A stretch of DNA of 64,000 nt from Nereocystis luetkeana (GCA_031213475.1 JARUPZ010000021.1:682001-746000); one strand, 5' to 3'. Counted from the first letter of the stretch, positions 39,077-49,545 are shown. Made by a program: numbers and translations. The notes: a model not told the origin generated them from the letters alone.

Positions 39077-39166
39077 CCCTTCTAGGACCCCAGTCCCGTT
39101 TGGGGGACAAACTACTTACAGTTTGAGTACTTTGCCCCCACAGATGGGAGTGCGGTGCTAAAAGGG
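39077..39166. mobile_element. piggyBac-like fold-back MITE
   Basis: TTAA at 39073-39076 and 39167-39170 flank a 90-bp fold-back that starts CCCTTCTAGGACCCCAGTCC and ends GTGCGGTGCTAAAAGGG. Same structure and size as 41276-41364 and 58126-58214. Confidence 0.85.
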
Positions 39167-39834
39167 TTAATATCATACTGGTGGTTTCTGCGGAGGGTGA
39201 GCGTTTATTTTAGTTGGGACTACAGCAGTATCTACGAGTACGTACGTACGCGCATATCACGTTCAACATAAAATATTTCCCACAGGAGTACAACCTGTTT
39301 CCTTGCATCTACCGTCGTCTTCTCAAAGCGAACAACTGCCCGCCCTAAATCTGCCTGGCATGTTCTCGAAAAAAAGGAGAAAAAACTACTCAACCGGGTC
39401 ACATTTTCCAGAATGATGGCGTAAGTAGCTTGTTCAAGGGTCTACCCTTGCCGAAAACACATACCATGGTACCTGGTACTTGCATGCATATCAATATCAG
39501 TAGATTGAACTGTTTCGGGTGGCGGAATGACGTCACGACAGCTGTAGTATTCACAGTGATCGCTCCCTCCCCCGTCTGGAAAACATTTTCCAACCACTTG
39601 GAAGCAGCTGGAGACGAGCTTCGCAGGCGCAGCTCTGGCTCTGGCTGGTGATGAGCAAACGGTTTGCTTTTGCTTCCAATGTCGTTACGATTCACTCGCA
39701 CAATCTACCTCGGTCCTTTCGCGCACGCAGCGGCGTCGGGGCTGTCTTCCTGGAGCATGGAGCTTTAGATATTTGTATTTGCAACTCGTCAGTTTGCACC
39801 TCAAAATTGAAAATTTATCAGGCCTTTTGGCGAG

Positions 39835-41000
39835 TCAGGTCAAACCTCACGGGTCGGGTTGGGTTGGGTCAGCTGACCCGACCCGACCTGCGAAAAAATT
39901 TAGGTATGTTGACTTGACCCGACCCGACCCGCGTCTTGACCCGACCCGACCCGACCCGCGAGACTTAAAAAACTGTTGATCCGACACGACCCGTAAGATT
40001 TAAAAATCTCCTGACCCGACCCGACCCGACCCGCGAGATTTCAAAACCTCCTGACCCGACTCGACCCGACCCGCCACCTTCTGACCAACCCGTGAGACAC
40101 AGGTGTCATGCGGGTCAGGTCACGTTGACCCGCGAGACCATTTATCTTGACCCGAAGGTTCGACCCGCGGATTTGGTCCGTGATTCGGCACTTCAACAAC
40201 AATTTAATGTTTATAAAGTGACCTGCAGCGATATATGACCTGGCGGTAGTAGGTATGGATGGATGCGGGCATGCGTATATGAATTTGGCGGTATTTTCAT
40301 GTTTGAATATGATACCAAAGGAGTATTATTGAGGACCAGGTACTGGTACGAGAGAAGCCTTTGGGTAAGAGAGCGGAAAGTGTTTTAAGTGTCGGATCCG
40401 CGAGCCGAATGTGCGGGTCCGACCCGCGGCTCAGCAGAAAATAACTCGCGGGTCATGCTGGCCCGACCCGCGAGTGACCCGTTTCTCGCGGGTAAACCTG
40501 ACCCGACCCGTGAGCTTTTCATCACCTCTTGACCCGACCCGACCCGAACCGTAAGATTTGAAAAAATCTTAGCCCGAGCCGACTCGAACCGTGAGACTTG
40601 AAAAATTCTTGACCCGACCCGACCCGACCCGTGAGACTTGAAAAACGTTTGACCCGACCTGACCCGACGTGACCCGACCCACGAGATATGAAAACCTCTT
40701 GACCCGACCCGACCCGTGACATTTTGAACACCACGGGACCCAACCCGCGGGTCGGGTCATGACCCGCGAAATGCCTTGGAACTATGAGCCTCTGTCCGCC
40801 TCATATTTTTTTTTACAGAATGATTGGTTGAGCGAGCGTAGAGTGCAGAAGCCGCCCGAGGAGCGAAGCGACTTGATTTGAAAACCTCTTGACCCGACCC
40901 GACCCGATCCGACAGGACCGTGACATTTAAAACACTTTCTGACCCGACCCGACCCGACCCAACCCGTGAAATTTTGAACACCCCGTGACCCGTCAAAAGC
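39835..41000 (-). repeat. GACCCGACCCG degenerate array
   Basis: Blocks of GACCCG pentamers/hexamers alternate with CGCGAGATTTGAAAACCTCT. The central 40190-40370 part is less regular. A block containing GAGCCTCTGTCCGCC, TTTTTTACAGA, GATTGGTTGAGCGAGCGTAG and GAGGA(G/A)CGAAGCG occurs twice (40780-40875 and 41010-41095). No gene. Confidence 0.85.
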
Positions 41001-41224
41001 CTTGGAAATTATGAGCCCCTGTCCGGCGCATTTTCTTTTTTACAGACTGTTTGGTTGAGAGAGCGTAGGGGGCGTAAGCCGCCGGAGGAACGAAGCGCGT
41101 TGTATCTACAGTATTAATAGTACTACCCCGTACCAGTTGCCAGTTTTTACACACACGTATTATACGTATTATGATCATAAACACGCGTATTGGAAAAGCT
41201 GTACGTACAGGAGTATTCGTAGTA

Positions 41225-41770
41225 AAACATCAACAATGGGTCATTCAGTGTCGACGGGTAGAAAGAACGATTTAACCCCTTCAGAACCGCAGTCCCGTTT
41301 TGGGTGCAAACTACTTGACGTTTGAGTAGTTTGTCCCCAAAACGGAACTGCGGCTCTAAAAGGGTTAATGTGAAGAACAAACACACACCAATCTGGCCGG
41401 GTAAACAATCCCCGTTTGATGTTCATATACGTTAACATCAGAACCAGAACGGGGGTTACGTTCCCGGCCAGAGTATACTATACTTCCAGATAACAACGTC
41501 ATACCAGGTACGTCAGTACTGCTGTTTACAAGTAGTGGTGTTTTTGTTATTTTTTCCTTTTTTTTCCAGCTGGTTCTTTGCAAATGTTGGCCACCTCGCC
41601 TGCGGGGGGGGCACGACAGATTGTTTCTTCTATTTTTTCTTTCTTTCATTTTTTTTCTCTTTCGATTTGTCTTCTTTGTTTTTGTTTTTCTCTTTGATTT
41701 TTCCTTTCACTTCTCTATTTCATAGTATGGGTATGTCGTGCCTACCGTATCTATTAATAGTATGATGACA
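41225..41770 (-). repeat. R repeat family copy, interrupted
   Basis: GTCGACGGGTAGAAAGAACG and GTGAAGAACAAACACACACC at 41250-41390 are split by the MITE at 41276-41364. A second part (41530-41770) has the GCCACCTCGCCTGCGGGGG, TTTTTGTTTTTCTCTTTGA and GTATGATGACAT blocks of the family. Confidence 0.7.
41276..41364. mobile_element. piggyBac-like fold-back MITE inserted in an R repeat
   Basis: TTAA at 41272-41275 and 41365-41368. The 89-bp element has arms CCCCTTCAGAACCGCAGTCC and CTGCGGCTCTAAAAGGG. The R copies at 53235-53262 and 44995-45018 have a single TTAA at exactly this place (GGTTTAATGTGAAG), so the insertion and its TTAA duplication are directly visible. Confidence 0.92.
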
Positions 41771-41780
41771 TAGTACTGCA

Positions 41781-41842
41781 ATTTTTTTTTTTTTTTTGCT
41801 CATCCCATTTATTATATTCGCACATCTTCTTCTCTCTCTCCT
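41781..41842 (-). mobile_element. SINE tail fragment
   Basis: Poly-T, then CTCATCCCATTTATTA and TTCGCACATCTTCTTCTC: the reverse complement of the SINE 3' end, placed head-on against the next SINE. Confidence 0.7.
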
Positions 41843-42190
41843 TCGCCCCGGTGGTTCAAGTGGTTAACCTCGAATTCTACTTGTTTGAGTCCTGGGTTCG
41901 AGCCCCAGGTGGGTCGGACTTTGACGTTATTTGCAAAAATAAAAATAAAATAAAAAAAGGATTCAATTGTTGAGAGCGCCTTGCAGCGTGGGTAGGCACA
42001 ATTCGATGCGAGTCGACGAGGGAAGAAAAGGCTGAAATCTTCTCGCGATAAAAATGAAGGCACGTACCGTAGCGGGAAGGGGGGAGAAGAGCCTGCTATG
42101 TGACCCCGGATCTGAGTTACGAGTTGGAAGGAGAGAGAGAAGAAGATGTGCGAAGATAATGAATGGGATGAGAAAAAAAAAAAAAAAAAA
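41843..42190 (+). mobile_element. tRNA-derived SINE, full-length copy
   Basis: The tRNA-like head has an A-box-like GGTTCAAGTGGTTAACC and a B-box GGGTTCGAGCCCCA about 35 bp later. The body contains TTGAGAGCGCCTTGCAGCGT, TCGACGAGGGAAGAAAAGGC and AAATCTTCTCGCGATAAAAA, and the element ends GAATGGGATGAG with a poly-A tail. The pol III promoter boxes plus an A tail define a tRNA-SINE. Confidence 0.88.
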
Positions 42191-42219
42191 CTCGTAACTA
42201 AGATCCGGGGTCACATAGC

Positions 42220-42680
42220 GGCCGCAATCCCAATTTTTGCGGCCTGCTCGATCTGCCTACAATCGCAAAAACCGAGCAAATAAGCAAAAAAACGGAGGAT
42301 ACGCTCGGGACCTCAAGAGCTGAATCACCGCTGCTGTTCCGCACGTGGCGCTTGAGGGCTTCCTCCGCCCACCCAAGACACCCTGAGAGTGATAGCTTCC
42401 TATCCTGCGCGACCAAAAAGAAAAAGAGGCTGGCGGCGGCGCGCACGCGGAAGCGCAAACCTTCGCTCTCGTCTACGCTCGTCGCTGTTCGTCTGCTGGG
42501 CGTTGTGTGACGCGGCGCGTTCTTCCAGGAATATTTTTTTATTGACAACTAGTGCGCTCTTCCCCGATAGGACACAAGCACGTTTTTTTTCGAAATCAGA
42601 GAAAACGCACAGCAGGAGAGTAGTAGTCGCCCTAAAGTTTGCCATTTTCTGTTCTGGCAATACCAGGTATATATTACGAC
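42220..42680. other. GC-rich unique patch between two inverted SINEs
   Basis: Between converging SINEs lies sequence with open frames on both strands (arginine-rich on both). No splice sites or domain are recognised. It may be a transduced or captured fragment. Confidence 0.3.
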
Positions 42681-42729
42681 GTTAACTACCTGCCCAACTT
42701 GAAACAAAACATAGGTATAGGATACTATA

Positions 42730-43080
42730 TATATTTTTTTTTTTTTTTTTTCTCATCCCATTCATTATCTTCGCACATCTTCTTCTCTCTCTCCTTCCGA
42801 CTCGTAACTTAGATCCGGGGACACGTAGCAGGCTCTTCTCCCCCCTTCCCGCTACGGTACGTGCCTTCATTTTTATCGCGAGAAGATTTCAGCCTTTTCT
42901 TCCCTCGTCGACTCGCATCGAATTGTGCCTACCCACGCTGCAAGGCGCTCTCAACAATTGAATCCCTTTTTTTATTTTTGCAAATAAAGTCAAAGTCCGA
43001 CCCTCCTGGGGCTCGAACCCAGGACTCAAACAAGTAGAATTCGAGGTTAACCACTTGAACCACCGGGGCGACCGGCTACA
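42730..43080 (-). mobile_element. tRNA-derived SINE, inverted copy
   Basis: A poly-T run at 42733-42751, then the whole SINE in reverse, ending with the B-box (GGGGCTCGAACCCAGG) and A-box (GGTTAACCACTTGAACC). Near-identical to 41843-42190. Confidence 0.88.
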
Positions 43081-43369
43081 GTAATCCTCAGGTAAAATGT
43101 CGAAATAAATTGGAGTGGACCTTCCCCCAACCCAACTGCCAAGTGGGGAGAGAGGATACAGATCATATTTTGTTCTTCATTTAAAATAAATAAATAATGC
43201 CATCCTCGAGAATACGGAGAACCGGGTTCGATGTCCCCGGTGCCAGGGAAGAGCGCATGGAGGCCCGAAAAAAGAAGGTTGGGAAGAAGCAAGTTGAAGC
43301 AGTCGATTCATCTGCCGTCCTCGCTGTGTTCCACCTATTTCCACAGCTCGCTGTGGTCGTGTCGACCCC

Positions 43370-43450
43370 CTAAGACGAATCTAAGACAGACGTGCTAAGA
43401 CGAATCTAAGACGTGCCAAGACGAATGTAAGACGTGCCAAGACGCGATAT
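43370..43450 (+). repeat. AAGACGAATCTAAGACGTGCC tandem repeat
   Basis: About four units of 14-28 bp. Confidence 0.7.
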
Positions 43451-43519
43451 AGCGAGTGAGACGGGCCTCTCTCTGAGAAACGGATTAAGACGTATTTTAA
43501 GGCACGTCTTAGAAGATTG

Positions 43520-43740
43520 GGACTACACAGAGCAGGCTCTTCTCCCCCCTTCCCGCTACGGTACAAGCCTTCATTTCTATCGCGAGAAGATTTCAGCCTT
43601 TTCTTCCCTCGTCGACTCGCATCGAATTGTGCCTACCCACGCTGCAAGGCGCTCTCAACAATTGAATCTTTTTATTTTAATTTTGGCAAAATAAAGTCAA
43701 AGTCCGACCCATCTGGGGCTCGAACCCAGGACTCATTGTC
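43520..43740 (-). mobile_element. SINE copy lacking its 3' tail
   Basis: Begins within the SINE body (GAGCAGGCTCTTCTCCCCCC) and runs to the B-box region (GGGGCTCGAACCCAGGACTC). The A tail and the A-box end are missing. It abuts an R repeat. Confidence 0.75.
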
Positions 43741-43915
43741 CACTGCCCACTGCTGCGCTTACTGCATACCTGGTACGTGGCAACGCAGTATCTCTGTGGC
43801 GTAGCTCTATGACCACATAACTTGTACCTCTTCTAGGATTGAAGAATCGGCACGGACACTGGTTGTGCTGGATGTCGACGGGTAGAAAGAACGGTCCAAT
43901 GTGAAGAACACACAC
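43735..43915 (-). repeat. R repeat family, truncated copy
   Basis: Reverse complement of the family: GTGTGTGTTCTTCACATTGG, TACCCGTCGACATCCAGCAC, ACGCCACAGAGATACTGCGT and GTTGCCACGTACCAGGTATG. The last word contains a micro-insertion that copy 44880 lacks. Confidence 0.8.
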
Positions 43916-43924
43916 ATATTCTCT

Positions 43925-44285
43925 CTTTCATAGAAATGTCTATGTCGTGCCTGTCGTATCCAGTACGACGACATTGTATTGTCTGTTCTGTTTATTAATA
44001 GTGGATAACCATGTACAGCACGTATTATTAGTATCTCTGCTGTGTCGTACCAGGTAGTTGTGTGACCAGAGTTTGCACCTGGTATCTCTTCTAGGATTGG
44101 AGAAGTGGCATGCACACTGGTTGTACACCTGGTACGAAACAGCGGTTTAACGTGAAGAACACACACAAGACACCCGGCATATTTTGACCCAGGTGTGTGT
44201 GTTCTTCACATGAAACCGTTCCTTCTACCCGTCGACATCCAGCACAACCAGTGTCCGCGCCGGTTCTTCAATCAGGTAGTTACTG
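43925..44285. repeat. R repeat family, rearranged copies
   Basis: A - strand copy (about 43925-44170) and the left end of a + strand copy (44187-44280) meet head to head with GTGTGTGTTCTTCACATGAA. Several TACCAGGTA/ACCTGGTA words are present. Confidence 0.65.
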
Positions 44286-44589
44286 AGTACTACCATTGAT
44301 AATCTATTTATAGGTACTGATGGTATACGGTAACATGTGGAGGACAGGGTACGTAGATACCGTCAATCTCCGATCACAAATGCCAGCCATGAAGATACAT
44401 CAACCTACGTCCGGTCTACGAGATCCGCCATCACTGATGGATCTTCATAATGGTTGACGTTCGGGCAATAAACCCCGAACGCGCCAGGGAGCGAAGGGTA
44501 TTTCGGAGAAGGACCCGCACCACTCGTACCACAAACTGCTGCCGCTACCTGGAGGGTGCTTTGAGCTTTGGTTTGCCTGCAATTTTGTT

Positions 44590-45030
44590 ATTTTCCCTCG
44601 GTTCTTTGTCTTACTCTGCTTACAAGTAGTGGTGTTTTTCTCATTTGTTATTATTTTCCAGCTCGTTCTTTTCAAGTGTCTGCCGAATCCCTTCCGGGGG
44701 GGGCACGACAGTTTCTTCTACTTTTATTTTAATTCTTCTCTTCCGATTTGTCTTCTTTGTTTTTGTTTTTTCTTATTAATACTCGGAGTAGTTCCTTTCG
44801 TTTCTCGATTTCATAAAATGTATATGTCGTGCCTGTCGTATCCAGTATGATGACATGGCTTTGCATTACCCACTGCGCTTACTGCATACGTGGCAACATA
44901 GTATCTCTGTGGCGTAGCTTTATGACCACAGAACTTGCACCTTTTCTAGGACTGAAGAATCGGCACGGACACTGGTTGTGCTGGATGTCGACGGATAGAA
45001 AGAACGGTTTAATGTGAAGAACACACACAC
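44590..45030 (-). repeat. R repeat family, long copy
   Basis: From AAGTAGTGGTGTTTTTCTCA through TCGTGCCTGTCGTATCCAGT and ACTGCATACGTGGCAACATA to GTGAAGAACACACACAC. This copy has the uninterrupted CATACGTGG site used below as an empty site. Confidence 0.8.
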
Positions 45031-45037
45031 TCACAAA

Positions 45038-45220
45038 TTACATGTATAAGCTATCTCCTTGCGAGACCCGGGGGAGGCTTGCGGAGGCACCTCCTTGCCA
45101 CATATCACGAAAGAAAACGTGCACGTCAAGGCCTCCGTCGCCAACCCCGTCCAAGCCGAAGACAAAGCCCACTACACGAACGGAGGCACCCTCCATATTG
45201 GCGTCGTCGCTAAACGACAT
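45038..45220 (-). CDS. Coding-like fragment between two R repeats
   Basis: - strand frame MSFSDDANMEGASVRVVGFV then FGLDGVGDGGLDVHVFFRDM and WQGGASASLPRVSQGD, to a stop. High third-position G/C and a balanced composition differ from the repeats on both sides. A TCGTTTAG acceptor-like site lies at its start. It is probably a captured or left-over exon. No domain is recognised. Confidence 0.3.
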   Translation of the reverse strand: MSFSDDANMEGASVRVVGFVFGLDGVGDGGLDVHVFFRDMWQGGASASLPRVSQGDSLYM

Positions 45221-45299
45221 TCATAATACGTGGTTAACACGGTTGGATATATTGTTGTCCTCGCCACAACGGGGTCTGTCTGTGATCACATTACAAACT

Positions 45300-45755
45300 C
45301 TAGTAACTCTGATTCGTGTGTGTGTGTTCTTCATATTAAACCATTCTTTCTACCCGTCGACATCCAGCACAACCAGTGTCCATGCCGATTCTTCAATCCT
45401 AGAAGAAATACAAGTTCTACTGTGGTCACAAAGCTACGCCACAGAGATACTACGTTGCCACGTCCGTAAGCAGTAAGCACAGCAGTGGGCAATGCAATGC
45501 CATTCCATAATACTAGATACGACAGGCACGACAAACACATTCTATGAAATAGAGAAACGAAAGGAAACAATCAAAGAGAAAACAAAAACAAAGACGACAC
45601 ATCGAAAGAGGGAAAGAATAAAAATGAAAGAAAACTAGAAGAAACAATCTGTCGTGCCCCCCCCCCGCAGGCGAGGTAGCCAACACTTGAAAAAGAACGA
45701 GCTGGAAAAAAAAATAACAGAAATAACAAAAACACCACTGCTGCTGCTGTGGAAT
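45300..45755 (+). repeat. R repeat family, long copy
   Basis: GTGTGTGTGTTCTTCATATT to AAAACACCACTGCTGC, with all internal blocks in order and a C run at 45659-45667. The unit is about 430-450 bp. Confidence 0.85.
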
Positions 45756-45784
45756 AAGGTCGTGATCTGTGGGGTACGTACATA

Positions 45785-46210
45785 ATCATACTCGGGGTAT
45801 TTTCCGGGGTATTCCCCGTACCCGGAACTTCCGTGAGTTCGGTGCGGCATTCACACCCGTACCCGGAAAATCAGTCAGATCTAAGATCTGTACGGCATTC
45901 ACATCTGTACCCGGAATTTCTGTAGGTTATGTACGTCGGCGCCACAATACCCGGGGCCAGCACGGGTACGACGTGTTTATACCTGCCCGGAGCCTTCATG
46001 AGTTTTGTACGCCTGTGCCACAAATACCCGGAACTTCTGTGAGTTCTGAAAGACTTCCATAACCGTACCCGGACCTTCTATGGCTTCTGTAGGACATTCA
46101 TACGCGTACCCTGAACTTCGGTTAGTTCTGGACGAGTAAGACGGTTGCACAATACCCGGGGTACGGGTATACCTTTGTCACAATAACCGGAAGCCCGGTA
46201 CGTATTCGGG
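45785..46210 (+). repeat. Degenerate ACCCGGAACTTCTGTGAGTT repeat, array 1
   Basis: Units of about 30-50 bp built from TACCCGTACCCGGAACTT, CTGTGAGTTCTGTA and GTGCCACAATACCCGG. The same family forms a second array at 50640-51070. Confidence 0.85.
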
Positions 46211-46296
46211 TTTAGACCAAACCTTATGGTACCACTTGATGGATCTTTCTTCTTTTTCTTTTTCCCTCAAATATATTTCGCCGCCCAACGACAAGG

Positions 46297-46390
46297 ATCA
46301 CTACAGTCCCGTTTTGGGGACAAACCAGCCAAATTCCGCGTAATTTGTCCCAAATTGTCCCCAAAACGGGACTGCAGTCCTAAAAGCTGC
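46297..46390. mobile_element. piggyBac-like fold-back MITE, end-degraded
   Basis: CAGTCCCGTTTTGGGGACAA and its complement TTGTCCCCAAAACGGGACTG form near-perfect arms. The outer TTAACCC ends are lost on both sides. Confidence 0.75.
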
Positions 46391-46463
46391 TGTGCAACAG
46401 AGTACGTGGTGTGAATCCTAAAAAATAAAGTAAGAGTATGTAGTATGCGATTTACATCTTATA

Positions 46464-47247
46464 GGCCGTTTCCTATGCGGTTCGATTTGTGAGCGTCAGA
46501 TTTTGACCCGATCGCGTTTTCAGATGTGAAGATGGCAAATCGTAACAGCCTTCCTATGCGGAAAAATCAGATTTATTGTGTGTGTAGAGATTTGAGCAAA
46601 CGCCGAGACCAACTGCTGTTTTTGTGGTTTGGCGCCGCGAAGAGACGCGCTGGGCGCGCTGCCCTGCGCGTAGGACCCAAGCGTGCGAGCCAAGGCTGAC
46701 TGCCTCTGGTCTGCCGGCAAAGAGACGTGGCGAGTGCGCTAGAGCCAACCTGTCTTGGTATTTTGTGTTCCATTTTGTGACTGACTGCTGCTGCTGCTGT
46801 ACAGCAGTGTTTTCTACGAGTACTCGTACATATCCACGGAGAGGTGCGTACCGAGTGCGTTTCTCTTGGTCTCTAGGCCCGAGCCCGCGCCAGGCGACTG
46901 TAGTCTGGCCACGGAGGGACGGGCCGCCCGCCGCCCGAGCGTCGGGCGCGAAGCAACGTCGCTATACCGCTCTGTCACAATCCAACTCATCGATCGTTCT
47001 GCTGCTGCTGTCTGCTGTCATGGATGACATATTTAATTTAGAGAGCATGCCATTTTTCGGTCTGAAATCTGATGACCCAGGTCGTCGGGGTTTGGGCCAA
47101 AATCCGACGACTTGGGTCACCGGATTCTCAAATCGAACAAATTCCGGTCGGATTTTTCATATTTGGACTGCATAAGCAGGGTTATTCGTTTTTGAGATCG
47201 AAAAACAAAAATCTGAAGCTCGAAGTCGAACCGCATAGGAAACAGCC
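46464..47247 (+). mobile_element. PIF/Harbinger-like non-autonomous element, copy 1
   Basis: Terminal inverted repeats GGCCGTTTCCTATGCGGTTC and GAACCGCATAGGAAACAGCC bound 784 bp. The ends resemble Tourist/Harbinger MITEs (GGCC/GGGC start). Homologous in opposite orientation to 59829-60790. ORFs inside (for example 46624-47175) are not conserved as proteins. The flanking triplets ATA and TTA differ, so no clean target duplication remains here. Confidence 0.85.
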
Positions 47248-47509
47248 TTACGTACCGTATTAATATTAAGTACCCGATTGTACACGTCGCACGTACGACA
47301 AATTAACTCTCCTAAGAGTAATGGATTTCTTAATATCGATACGTGGGTGTATGACAGTCAAGGAATAGCTTCGCAGACCGTACAGACCACCCGCTGCCCT
47401 GCGCACAGCATTCGACTCTTCGGTCACGTACGTATCATCGTTATTCCTTTCTTTTCTTACGTACAAAATAGGTCCGAGAATCGTCGTATATCAACTGGCT
47501 ATAACCAGT

Positions 47510-47565
47510 GTGTGTTCTTCACACGAAACCGTCGTAATTTCTACCCATCGACCTCACAACCAGTG
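47510..47565 (+). repeat. R repeat fragment
   Basis: GTGTGTTCTTCACACGAAAC then TTTCTACCCATCGACCTCAC. Confidence 0.6.
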
Positions 47566-47939
47566 CCCTGCACCGCAACGATTCCTCATTTACAACAGCA
47601 TTGTTCATAGTACGACGTAGCATATATACTTTATGTTGGAGATTTTTCGGGCCCTCCACAGCAGTAGTAGCGATTATGATTATTTCCCGTGCCATCCGAC
47701 AATGTGCAGCATGATCTTCAACATTGATCACTCATAACTTTCCCGAAAGAAGCGATACGTGTACGTACGGCGGCTTGCATTGTTCTTGGTAATATAGTAT
47801 CGTACCAGTATACTATTGTAGTCCAGCGCTGTTGATATCTGTTGTTGTTTGTGCTGCGACTTGATTCACCCGTTCATGATTGATTCCCCTGTTGGGACAT
47901 TGGTGTGCACTGCTCAAAGCACTCAATGGAGTGTTGTCC

Positions 47940-48615
47940 ATAACCCATGCATTCTTGGTGTACAGCAGTAATCGGCCGGGCGGCGTCGGCTACATCTCTA
48001 TTAATAGTATGGTCTGTTCGTTGGCTTGAGCATTACAGGATAAATTTTAGGTGCTGCCAAGGGGTTCTAATGAGTTGGGCGTCGGTCGGTGTGAGGGGCA
48101 TTAGAGGAGCACTATTAATAGTAACCTGTGCCGATTTCGGGTGGGCGGCCTTGGCTTCGTATACAAAAGTATTTTTTGTGGGCGACAACTGCGATGCGTG
48201 TGCGATGCATGCCCCGCCGTGTATCATAACCCGTGTATTCTTGATGTCGTCGGCCGGGTGGCGTTGGATTCGTGTCTATTATGGTATGTTTGTCGGTTTG
48301 AGTATTGGAGTATTTTTAGGGGCTGCCAAGAACGGCGTCGGTGTGAGGGACATCAAAGGAGTATTAACCCGTTGATTGCTGTTTTCTTCGGGTGAGTGGC
48401 CTTGGCTTCGTCTACAGGAGTATCTTTCGTGGGCAATATGTGCGATGCGTGTGAGTGCATGCCCCGCCGTGTATCACAACCCGTGCATTATTGATGTGGT
48501 CGGCCGGGTGGCGTTGGCTTGTGTCCACTATGGTCTGCTCGTTGGCTTGAGCATCACAGGAGTATTTTGACGTGCTGTCAAGGAATTCTAATGAGTTCGA
48601 CGTCGGCTAGCCGTG
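47940..48615 (+). repeat. ~250-285 bp tandem repeat, 2.5 copies
   Basis: Anchors CCCATGCATTCTTGGTG (47944), CCCGTGTATTCTTGATG (48229) and CCCGTGCATTATTGATG (48480), with GGCCGGGTGGCGTTGG and GATGCATGCCCCGCCGTGTA in each unit. Copy 1 is longer because of several TA-flanked insertions. Confidence 0.85.
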
Positions 48616-48784
48616 TTTTGTGGTACAACCGCGAACTTCGACCGCGCTCGTGAACTATCTTCTCAATACAAGACACTCTTAAGTTCTTACCGTGTGGGTT
48701 GGTGCGTTACTCTGTCATGCCGTCAACATCATCTTAAAAAGCGCTCTTAAAAAAGTTTCCTGCGGGTTGGCGTGTTTCGCGTCT

Positions 48785-48905
48785 CCACTATTACGGCGGA
48801 TCATAGTAAATAGCACCAAATACTGTGTGGTAAAAATGGGAAATATATAGGTTTTTGTGCGTGCTGTAGGTCCTAATTAATATATTCCCCCGTGATATTA
48901 ATATC
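48785..48905. mobile_element. TA-target MITE (GGGGGACC family), diverged copy
   Basis: TATTACGGCGGATCATAG to ATATTCCCCCGTGATA with GTGCTGTAGGTCC inside. Confidence 0.65.
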
Positions 48906-48999
48906 GCAGAGGTCTTGGATTCGCTTAGAAGATGCGGAATGCGTCAGCCGCAGAACCTTGTACTGCACACCTATCGTACTCGTATTAACGCGTGTGTTT

Positions 49000-49130
49000 T
49001 CCTCACAACAAAACCATTCTTCTACTTGTCGACGCCTGCAGCACACCCAGTGTCCGTGCTGACTCTTCACCATATAGAGAGGTGAGAGATGCAAGCTCTG
49101 TGGTCACAAACTACGACACAGAAAAGGTAC
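49000..49130 (+). repeat. R repeat fragment, diverged
   Basis: AAACCATTCTTCTACTTGTC, CCAGTGTCCGTGCTGA and CTGTGGTCACAAACTACG align with the left part of the family. Confidence 0.6.
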
Positions 49131-49229
49131 ATCGCACTGCAGTACTCGCAAGCCCACTAGACGAAGGAAAAAATCCACGCCATCGTCCTGGGTACGACAA
49201 GCGCCCCGTGCTTACGCCAGTAACCTAAC

Positions 49230-49305
49230 TAAATGTAAAGGTGTTACCTACTGAGCTATACGGGTAAAAGTTCGATCGAATACCCAGTCCAGGGTAATCC
49301 TTTCA
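49230..49305 (-). other. tRNA-like sequence 1
   Basis: The - strand reads TAGCTCAGTAGGTAACACCT, a perfect A-box. No B-box follows at the right distance. Paired with a second copy 260 bp away. Confidence 0.4.
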
Positions 49306-49439
49306 ACACTCTCCCCCTCTCTGAACGGCGGGATCTGTGGGGCGTCGGTACCGTGTACGGCCGAACGCTGACATGTCCGCTTCGTTGCAATACCTGCGGA
49401 ACCAGGGAGGTGTGTTTTTAGGAACGCACGCGCAAGCGT

Positions 49440-49545
49440 TTCTATAAAAGAAACTTTCGAATTGAGATTCGAACCCGTACCCTGCCGACGACGCTAGGTG
49501 TTAAGGTGTTACCTACTGAGCTAAAGGGGTAAAATATAGATCGAA
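49440..49545 (-). other. tRNA-like sequence 2
   Basis: The - strand has the A-box TAGCTCAGTAGGTAACACCT and a B-box-like GGGTTCGAATCTC about 55 bp later. The acceptor stem does not pair, so it is a tRNA-derived repeat or pseudogene, not a working tRNA. Confidence 0.5.

Noticed and set aside
46624..47175. 183-codon ORF inside the Harbinger-like element
   Set aside because: The other copy (59829-60790) does not preserve the frame, so it is not a transposase or any other conserved protein.
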